A stretch of 10,807 bases of DNA, from positions 1 through 10,807 of the forward strand of contig CAJPTP010000016.1 of the NCBI GenBank assembly GCA_905373555.1, read 5' to 3'. The position numbers were made by a program, and so were the translations under genes. Origin of the DNA: an uncultured Francisella sp. Lineage in GTDB: Bacteria; Pseudomonadota; Gammaproteobacteria; Burkholderiales; Neisseriaceae. This document shows, piece after piece, positions 6,310 to 10,807 of this stretch (positions are counted from its first letter, which is position 1; each line of letters begins with the position of its first letter). The notes below the pieces were generated by a model, which was not told the origin of the DNA, did no database searches, and saw only the letters and a program-made list of their open reading frames with translations.

Positions 6310-7779
6310 TCAGTTTCTCCAGTAACCCGGCGTGAGAATCATCAAGACGGGAAAAATCTCAAGACGGCCCAGCAGCATGGAGAAAATCCCCAAGCATTTT
6401 TGCAGCGCGGTGATGGTCGTCATGTCGCCGGATGGCGTGAACTGGCCCAAGCCCAAGCCCATGTTGGTGATGGTGCTGACCGTGAAGCCGAACGAGGTGA
6501 CGGGGTCCAGGCCCGAGAGCACCAGCAGAAACGTCAACAGCACCACAAAGGAGCAGTAGACGAACACGAACGTGCTCACGGTCAGCGCCGTGCGCTCGGG
6601 GATGATCTGCCCGTTGATTTTGACGCGCGCCACGGCGTTGGGGTGCATCAGCAAGGTCAGTTCGCGGGTCACGAATTTGAACAGCACGATGGCGCGGATC
6701 ATTTTGACGCCGCCGCCCGCGGAGCCCGCGTTGCAGATCATGTTGGCCAAAATGAACATCCAAATCGAGCCCAAAAACGGCCACGTTCCGAAATCGTAGC
6801 CGGAAAAGCCGCAGGCCAAGCTCGCGGAGATGTAGTTGAAGGCGGTGTGGCGGAAACTGTCGGCCCAGGCATGCTCGCCGTAGCCGTATGTCCCGTTGAG
6901 CCACAGGGCGAGGCTGACAAACAGGATGCTGCCAAACAGCAGGGCGGAGCTCACGCGCACCTCAAGGTTTTGCCAGTACGGCTTGAAAGAGCGCCCCGTC
7001 AGGGCGTGGTAGTGGGTGGTGAAGGAAATGAAGCCCGACAGCATCGCGCACATCAAAATCAGCTCGATCAGGGGGCTGTCGAAGTAAGCCACGGAGCTTG
7101 CGTGCGTCGAAAAGCCGCCCAAGCTCACGCTGGCCAACGCATGGCATACGGCGTCGAGCCAAGTCATGCCCGCCAGCCGCAGCGCCAGAAGCGTCCACAG
7201 GGTGAAAGCGACGTAAATCGACCACAGAGATTTGGCGGTGGAGGTGATGCGCGGGGTGAGCTTTTTGGATTTGTCGATGCCGGACGTCTCGGCCCTGAAC
7301 AGCTGCATGCCGCCCACGCCCAACATCGGCAAAATCGCGACGGCCAACAGAATGATGCCCATGCCGCCCAACCAATTGAGCAAATGCCGCAAAAAATTGA
7401 TCGAGGGGGGCAGGGCGTCGGGCAGCGCCGCCATGGAGATTCCGGTGGTGGTCAGGCCCGAGACCGCCTCAAAAAAAGCGTCCAAGGGTGAGAATGCTTC
7501 GATCCCGAAATACAGCGGGACGGCGGCCAAGGCGCTGAAGCCCACCCACACCCAAAACACGAGCGTGAAGCCGTCTTTGGGGCGCAGCTCCTTTTGGTAG
7601 GGGCGCGTGAGCAGCGCCGCCAAAGAGCACAGACAAAAGGAGGTCAGACCGCAGCGCAAATGCAGCCCCAGCAGGCCATCGCCCGTCAAAATCGAAACGA
7701 CTCCGGGCGACAGCAGCGCAAGGCTGAAAAATGCGCCCAATTTGAACAGGGCGTAAGTCGTGGACAGCAAATTGCGCAT
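6310..7779 (-). CDS. trkH: Trk-type potassium uptake channel subunit TrkH
   Basis: Inner-membrane pore subunit of the Trk K+ uptake system, normally gated by the cytoplasmic NAD/ATP-binding protein TrkA. It is 489 aa, matching the family. There are many hydrophobic helices arranged as four M1-P-M2 repeats. The filter regions are SGLTTTGIS (P1, about 108-115), SVSLGGFSTH (P2, 217-226), SLACGFSG (P3, 320-327) and TITNMGLGLG (P4, 436-445). NAGSAGGGVKMIR (350-362), in the family's intramembrane-loop region, and the closing LGRLEIFPVLMILTPGYW are also characteristic. P4 has Leu where N-x-G-P-G is usual. The ATG at 7779 is chosen because GGAG (7794-7791) lies 11 nt upstream and the first helix follows; longer readings are Arg/Pro-rich and unlike TrkH. 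No trkA is adjacent, so it must be encoded elsewhere. Confidence 0.93.
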   Translation of the reverse strand: MRNLLSTTYALFKLGAFFSLALLSPGVVSILTGDGLLGLHLRCGLTSFCLCSLAALLTRPYQKELRPKDGFTLVFWVWVGFSALAAVPLYFGIEAFSPLDAFFEAVSGLTTTGISMAALPDALPPSINFLRHLLNWLGGMGIILLAVAILPMLGVGGMQLFRAETSGIDKSKKLTPRITSTAKSLWSIYVAFTLWTLLALRLAGMTWLDAVCHALASVSLGGFSTHASSVAYFDSPLIELILMCAMLSGFISFTTHYHALTGRSFKPYWQNLEVRVSSALLFGSILFVSLALWLNGTYGYGEHAWADSFRHTAFNYISASLACGFSGYDFGTWPFLGSIWMFILANMICNAGSAGGGVKMIRAIVLFKFVTRELTLLMHPNAVARVKINGQIIPERTALTVSTFVFVYCSFVVLLTFLLVLSGLDPVTSFGFTVSTITNMGLGLGQFTPSGDMTTITALQKCLGIFSMLLGRLEIFPVLMILTPGYWRN

Positions 7780-7831
7780 CGAAGCGACGTCTCCGGACAG
7801 CGGCGGCGCCCAAGCGGGCCGCCGGCGCGCG

Positions 7832-7837
7832 ATTATA
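7832..7837 (-). promoter_or_regulatory. Candidate -10 element of the trkH promoter
   Basis: A perfect TATAAT on the minus strand, the only AT-rich hexamer in the trkH upstream region. The predicted transcription start is about 45 nt before the ATG. No good -35 hexamer is found at 16-18 nt (the bases there read GAAAGG), so an activator may be needed. Confidence 0.4.
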
Positions 7838-7976
7838 ACGCCCGGCGCCCCCCGCCTTTCGGGCGCGTCTTGCGCTTGAAGGCGGGCTTGGCGCGGGGCG
7901 GGCCGGCGTCGCTTATCCTGCTCTTGCCCCGGCGCGTGTTGCGTTTTTTCGACGGCTCGCTTGGGAATGGGCCGGC

Positions 7977-7998
7977 GCGCGGCGGCCGCGCTTTTTTT
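7977..7998 (+). terminator. Orphan rightward intrinsic terminator between trkH and tRNA-Val
   Basis: GCGCGG (7977-7982) pairs with CCGCGC (7986-7991) around a 3-nt loop, followed at once by seven T (7992-7998). It is a well-formed terminator for rightward transcription, yet no + strand gene ends before it; the neighbouring gene trkH is transcribed leftward. Between 7780 and 8126 I recognise no gene. The basic Arg/Lys-rich open frames there look like chance products of GC-rich DNA. Confidence 0.7.
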
Positions 7999-8126
7999 GA
8001 GCAATCCCAATCGCGTGAGCGGGTTGGAGCGTCAATCTTTCGGGCTTTTTGCCGCATCGGGGCGGATTGGCCCCCCAAAAAAAGCCCCGGGGGATGAAAT
8101 TTTTTGCGCAGGCGCCGCGGCTTGGC

Positions 8127-8155
8127 TTGCCTTGGCGCCGCGTCCCGGCTATAAT
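8127..8155 (+). promoter_or_regulatory. Sigma70 promoter of tRNA-Val
   Basis: TTGCCT (8127-8132), 17-nt spacer, TATAAT (8150-8155). The -10 is a perfect match and the -35 has four matches of six. Initiation near 8162 would give a precursor with about 37 nt of 5' leader before the mature tRNA. Confidence 0.75.
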
Positions 8156-8170
8156 TCGCAAATCGTCGGC

Positions 8171-8186
8171 GTTGCCAAACGGCAAC
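8171..8186 (+). other. Hairpin in the 5' leader of tRNA-Val
   Basis: GTTGCC (8171-8176) and GGCAAC (8181-8186) form a 6-bp stem with a 4-nt AAAC loop. It ends 12 nt before the mature tRNA 5' end. It may affect RNase P or endonuclease processing, or be incidental. Confidence 0.4.
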
Positions 8187-8198
8187 CGGCCGCGTCGT

Positions 8199-8275
8199 AG
8201 ACACGTAGCTCAGTTGGTTAGAGCATCACCTTGACATGGTGGGGGTCGTTGGTTCGAATCCAATCGTGTCTACCA
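8199..8275 (+). tRNA. tRNA-Val, anticodon GAC, CCA encoded
   Basis: A full cloverleaf reads by hand. The acceptor stem is AGACACG/CGTGTCT (7 bp). The D arm is GCTC/GAGC with loop AGTTGGTTA. The anticodon stem is TCACC/GGTGG with loop TTGACAT, anticodon GAC. The variable loop is GGGTC. The T arm is GTTGG/CCAAT with loop TTCGAAT. Discriminator A and an encoded CCA end at 8275. It decodes GUC and GUU valine codons. The first anticodon-stem pair is a T.G wobble. A tRNA-Val directly upstream of thrS is familiar from Burkholderiales. Confidence 0.97.
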
Positions 8276-8340
8276 CAACAGATCGCATGCGACTCGGGCG
8301 CCAAGGCGCCGTTTCGTCGCGCCGCCAAGATCGAGTCGTC

Positions 8341-8367
8341 GAGTCGTCCGCGCTGACGGCTTTTTTT
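8341..8367 (+). terminator. Intrinsic terminator after tRNA-Val
   Basis: GTCGTC (8343-8348) pairs with GACGGC (8355-8360), with one G.T pair, around a 6-nt loop and is followed by seven T (8361-8367). The flanking A and G can extend the stem into the T tract. It would end the tRNA-Val transcript about 85 nt after CCA. Confidence 0.75.
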
Positions 8368-8390
8368 ATGGCCGCGTGTTTAGGCAAGGC

Positions 8391-8434
8391 AAGCCCGGGG
8401 CCGGCTCTTTGGGGAGTCGAATCGGGCTTTTTTT
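8391..8434 (+). terminator. Second, long-looped terminator-like hairpin before thrS
   Basis: AAGCCCG (8391-8397) pairs with CGGGCTT (8423-8429) across a 25-nt loop, and the T tract 8428-8434 follows. It may act as a backup to the terminator 24 nt upstream, or as part of a thrS leader. No short peptide rich in Thr codons and no T-box sequence was found that would make it a thrS attenuator. The remaining spacer to 8593 includes a tandem GCCGCGCCGA repeat (8521-8540) and no clear promoter. Confidence 0.45.
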
Positions 8435-8520
8435 GTTTGCCCCGGAGGCCCGGCCGTTTGGCACGGCAAGCCCGACTTCGCGCCGCCGCTTGCCTTTGGC
8501 CGCGCGCCGCAAGCCGCCGC

Positions 8521-8540
8521 GCCGCGCCGAGCCGCGCCGA
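8521..8540. repeat. Tandem 10-bp repeat in the thrS leader
   Basis: GCCGCGCCGA occurs twice in direct succession about 55-70 nt before the thrS start. It is perfect, but in very GC-rich sequence where such doublets arise easily. Confidence 0.5.
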
Positions 8541-8593
8541 GCGATCGGAATCGTCAAATCGGGAGGCCCCAAGGGCGCCCGTCAGGAAAAAAC

Positions 8594-10510
8594 ATGCCCG
8601 TATACACTTTGCCGGACGGAGCCCAAAAGAGCTTCGACGCCCCCGCCAACGCCTTTGAAATCGCCAAATCCATCGCCCCCGGCCTGGCCAAGAAAACGCT
8701 GGCCGCGAAATTGGACGGCCAAACGCTGATCGACGCGTCGCGGCCGATCGAGCGCGACGCGCGCGTGCAGATCGTGACGCCGTCCGACCCCGAGGCTTTG
8801 GGGCTGCTGCGCCACTCCTGCGCCCACCTCATGGCCCAGGCGGTGTCGCGGCTCTACCCCGAGGCGAAGTTCGCCATCGGCCCCGTGATCGAGGACGGCT
8901 TTTACTACGACATGGCCTACGAGCGGCCCTTCACGCCCGAGGATTTGGAGCGCATCGAGGCCGAGATGCGCAAGATCGCGAAGGAAAACATCAAGGTTGA
9001 GCGCAAAGAGGTCAGCCGGGATGCGGCGCTGGAGCAGTACGAAAAAGCGGGCGAGCGCTTCAAGGCCGAGATCGTTCGGGACTTGCCGCAAGACGCCGTC
9101 ATCACCGAGTACACCCAAGGGGATTTCACCGACCTGTGCCGCGGGCCGCATCTGCCATCCACGGGCTATTGCAAGGTGTTCAAGCTGCTTAGCGTCGCGG
9201 GCGCGTATTGGCGCGGCGACAAAGACAACGAGATGCTGCAGCGAATTTACGGCACGGCATGGTTTTCCAAGGAGGACTTGGACTCCTACCTCAAGATGCT
9301 CGAGGAGGCCAAGAAGCGCGACCACCGCAAGCTCGGCCGCGCGATGGATCTGTTCCATCTTCAAGACGAGGCGCCGGGCTTGGTGTTTTGGCATCCGCGC
9401 GGCTGGACGCTGTGGCAAGTCATTGAGCAGCACATGCGCCATGAGCTGGCGCAGGCGGGATATAAAGAGGTGCGCACGCCGATGATCATGGACCGCTCGC
9501 TGTGGGAGCGCTCCGGCCATTGGGAAAACTACAAAGAGAACATGTTCACCACGAGCTCCGAAAAGCGCGAGTTCGCCGTGAAGCCCATGAACTGCCCGGG
9601 CCACGTCCAAATCTTCAAGTCCGCTTTGCGCTCCTACCGCGATCTGCCCTTGCGCTTGGCCGAGTTTGGCAGCTGCCACCGCAACGAGCCCTCGGGCTCG
9701 CTGCATGGGCTCATGCGCGTGCGCGGCTTCGTCCAAGACGACGCCCACATTTTTTGCGCCGAGAGCCAAATCGAGTCCGAGGCCAAGGCCTTCAACAACT
9801 TGGTGATGCGCATCTACCGCCAGTTCGATTTCAACGACGTCTCGGTCAAGCTGTCGCTGCGGCCGGAAAAGCGCGCGGGCAGCGACGAAGTGTGGGATCG
9901 GGCCGAGGAGGGTCTGCGCCAGGCGCTGCGCGCCTGCGGCGCGCAATGGGAGGAGCTGGAGGGCGAGGGCGCCTTTTACGGCCCCAAGGTCGAATACCAC
10001 GTCAAAGACGCCTTGGGCCGCTCTTGGCAGTGCGGCACGATTCAGCTGGATTTCGTTCTGCCCGAGCGCCTCGACGCCGAGTACGTCGCCGAGGACAACT
10101 CGCGCAAGCGGCCCGTCATGCTGCACCGCGCCGTGATCGGCTCCTTCGAGCGCTTCATCGGCATGCTCATCGAGCACTACGCGGGCGCCTTCCCCGTTTG
10201 GCTGGCCCCGGTGCAGGCGGTGGCCATGAGCATTTCGGAAAAGCAGCGCGACTACGCCGAGCAAGTCGCCCGAAAGCTGGTCGACGCGGGGTTTCGGGCC
10301 GAGGCGGACACGCGCGACGAGAAGATCGGATACAAGATCCGCGACAACAGCGCCCAAAAGTATCCCTACATGCTGGTGTTGGGCGATGAGGAAAAGGAAT
10401 CGGGCGCCGTCTCGGTGCGCCGCCGAGGCGAAGATTTGGGCAAAATGCCCTTGGATGATTTCATCGCGAGGCTGCGCGCCGACGTCGGCCAAGCGTTCAA
10501 GGAAGATTGA
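8594..10510 (+). CDS. thrS: Threonine-tRNA ligase
   Basis: Cytoplasmic class II synthetase that charges tRNA-Thr with threonine and removes mischarged serine. It is 638 aa, close to the E. coli 642. An N-terminal TGS domain spans about 1-61. The editing domain has HSCAH (His74, His78) and DLCRGPH with Cys182 and His186. The catalytic core has zinc ligands Cys334 (MNCPGH), His385 (DDAHIFC) and His511 (LHRAVIG), all at the E. coli numbering. Motif 2 is near FGSCHRNEPSGSLHGLMRVRGF, and motif 3 is GSFERFIGMLIEHY. The anticodon-binding domain runs from about 535 to the end. The ATG at 8594 has AGGA 7 nt upstream and gives the TGS domain its normal start. It is followed after 153 nt by infC, as in the conserved thrS-infC-rpmI-rplT order. 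Confidence 0.98.
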   Translation: MPVYTLPDGAQKSFDAPANAFEIAKSIAPGLAKKTLAAKLDGQTLIDASRPIERDARVQIVTPSDPEALGLLRHSCAHLMAQAVSRLYPEAKFAIGPVIEDGFYYDMAYERPFTPEDLERIEAEMRKIAKENIKVERKEVSRDAALEQYEKAGERFKAEIVRDLPQDAVITEYTQGDFTDLCRGPHLPSTGYCKVFKLLSVAGAYWRGDKDNEMLQRIYGTAWFSKEDLDSYLKMLEEAKKRDHRKLGRAMDLFHLQDEAPGLVFWHPRGWTLWQVIEQHMRHELAQAGYKEVRTPMIMDRSLWERSGHWENYKENMFTTSSEKREFAVKPMNCPGHVQIFKSALRSYRDLPLRLAEFGSCHRNEPSGSLHGLMRVRGFVQDDAHIFCAESQIESEAKAFNNLVMRIYRQFDFNDVSVKLSLRPEKRAGSDEVWDRAEEGLRQALRACGAQWEELEGEGAFYGPKVEYHVKDALGRSWQCGTIQLDFVLPERLDAEYVAEDNSRKRPVMLHRAVIGSFERFIGMLIEHYAGAFPVWLAPVQAVAMSISEKQRDYAEQVARKLVDAGFRAEADTRDEKIGYKIRDNSAQKYPYMLVLGDEEKESGAVSVRRRGEDLGKMPLDDFIARLRADVGQAFKED

Positions 10511-10517
10511 GGCCCAA

Positions 10518-10540
10518 GCGGGCATGCTCGCCAAGCCCGC
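10518..10540 (+). other. Hairpin in the thrS-infC spacer
   Basis: GCGGGC (10518-10523) pairs with GCCCGC (10535-10540) across an 11-nt loop, beginning 7 nt after the thrS stop. No T tract follows, so it is not a standard terminator. It may stabilise the thrS mRNA 3' end. The CGCCAAGC word occurs twice here (10529-10536 and 10538-10545). Confidence 0.4.
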
Positions 10541-10550
10541 CAAGCGAACG

Positions 10551-10559
10551 TGTTAAAAT
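10551..10559 (+). promoter_or_regulatory. Candidate extended -10 promoter for infC
   Basis: TGTTAAAAT: a TG dinucleotide, one base, then TAAAAT, five of six to TATAAT, at the edge of the only AT-rich stretch of the spacer (10551-10596). No -35 match is seen at 17 nt. It would start infC transcription about 100 nt before the coding region, independently of thrS. Confidence 0.4.
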
Positions 10560-10650
10560 CGGCAGCTCGATATTGTTGATGTTTGTTAGTTTATCCATGC
10601 GCAAGCGGCTTGGCGGCGGCCCGACGAGACCGGCCCGGCCGCGGCGCCAC

Positions 10651-10656
10651 GAGGAG
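10651..10656 (+). promoter_or_regulatory. Shine-Dalgarno of infC, decides the ATA start
   Basis: GAGGAG with 7 nt to the ATA at 10664, which is ideal spacing. The nearest ATG upstream (10597) is out of frame. In-frame TTG codons at 10583 and 10610 have no such site. Confidence 0.75.
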
Positions 10657-10663
10657 ATTCACC

Positions 10664-10807
10664 ATAGCTCAGGATAGGGAAAGGGGCACTCGCATCAACG
10701 GCGAGATTCGCGTGAAGGAAGTGCGCCTGATCGGCGCCGACGGAGAACAGGTTGGCGTTGTCTCGACGTTTGAGGCGATGCGCATGGCCCAAGAGGCCGA
10801 TTTGGAC
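10664..10807 (+). CDS. infC: Translation initiation factor IF-3, N-terminal part, ATA start
   Basis: IF3 binds the 30S subunit, prevents premature 50S joining and checks start codon and initiator tRNA. Only the first 48 codons are in the window; the gene continues past the right edge. The frame gives (M)AQDRERGTRINGEI, then VKEVRLIGADGEQVGVV, then EAMRMAQEADLD. This is the family N-domain with its hallmark RINxEI and VRLIGxDGEQ. The start is placed at ATA because it lies 7 nt after GAGGAG, because the peptide length ahead of RINGEI matches IF3 proteins, and because no in-frame ATG or GTG exists before the upstream stop at 10577. infC of E. coli starts with AUU, which lets IF3 repress its own translation; ATA would serve the same purpose. 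It lies 153 nt after thrS. Confidence 0.9.
   Translation, partial: MAQDRERGTRINGEIRVKEVRLIGADGEQVGVVSTFEAMRMAQEADLD

Noticed and set aside
7833..8204. Basic 123-codon minus-strand frame upstream of trkH
   Set aside because: It overlaps the tRNA-Val 5' end and its promoter, has no ribosome binding site, and is Arg/Lys/Pro-rich as expected of random GC-rich sequence.
8276..8593. T-box or threonine-codon attenuator ahead of thrS
   Set aside because: No T-box core sequence and no short frame rich in Thr codons was found; T-boxes are also not typical of betaproteobacteria.
8582..10543. Long open frame antisense to thrS (653 codons)
   Set aside because: It mirrors the whole of thrS, whose motifs are all intact on the + strand. 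Long antisense frames are expected in GC-rich genes; the protein has no recognisable family.
10657..10659. ATT as the infC start codon
   Set aside because: It is out of frame with IF3 and meets a stop after six codons; the ATA at 10664 is in frame with ideal Shine-Dalgarno spacing.
1..10807. CRISPR arrays, insertion sequences, prophage or defence genes
   Set aside because: No regularly spaced repeats, transposase-like frames, terminal inverted repeats or phage proteins were seen; the genes are ordinary core genes. The tRNA-Val 3' end has no nearby integrase or visible duplicate.

Overview
The window looks like chromosomal core sequence from a GC-rich betaproteobacterium, most likely in the Burkholderiales. 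This rests on three things: tRNA-Val(GAC) directly ahead of thrS and infC, hda overlapping a HAD-IB phosphatase gene, and the protein sequences of Slt, TrkH, PanD and ThrS. Placement below order is not supported. I see no phage, transposon, CRISPR, toxin-antitoxin or biosynthetic cluster.

Layout. On the + strand at 1-2137: hda (DnaA inactivation), a HAD-IB phosphatase overlapping its 3' end, then panD (beta-alanine for pantothenate/CoA) behind a highly structured 126-nt spacer. A strong bidirectional terminator (2159-2198) separates this block from a minus-strand gene (2274-3479). That gene's product has an Ala/Pro-rich N-terminus and a kinase-like C-terminal region whose catalytic positions look lost. 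After about 400 nt of repeat- and hairpin-rich spacer come two more minus-strand genes: a lipoprotein-type soluble lytic transglycosylase (3887-5890) and the potassium channel subunit TrkH (6310-7779). A further 419-nt spacer between them carries two candidate slt promoters.

From about 8127 the + strand resumes: a good sigma70 promoter, tRNA-Val(GAC), one or two terminators, thrS (8594-10510), and the start of infC, which runs off the right edge. This is the translation-machinery cluster; rpmI and rplT would be expected next. infC appears to start with the rare codon ATA behind a strong Shine-Dalgarno. This fits the known use of AUU/AUA/AUC-type starts by infC, by which IF3 represses its own translation.

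I do not find a convincing new multi-gene system. The best leads are the kinase-like orphan protein with degenerate catalytic motifs, the three-hairpin panD leader with its buried ribosome binding site, the ATA start of infC, two well-formed terminators with no gene in front of them, and an 8-mer (GCTTGGCG) that recurs 11 times, mostly in spacers and in the kinase-like gene.
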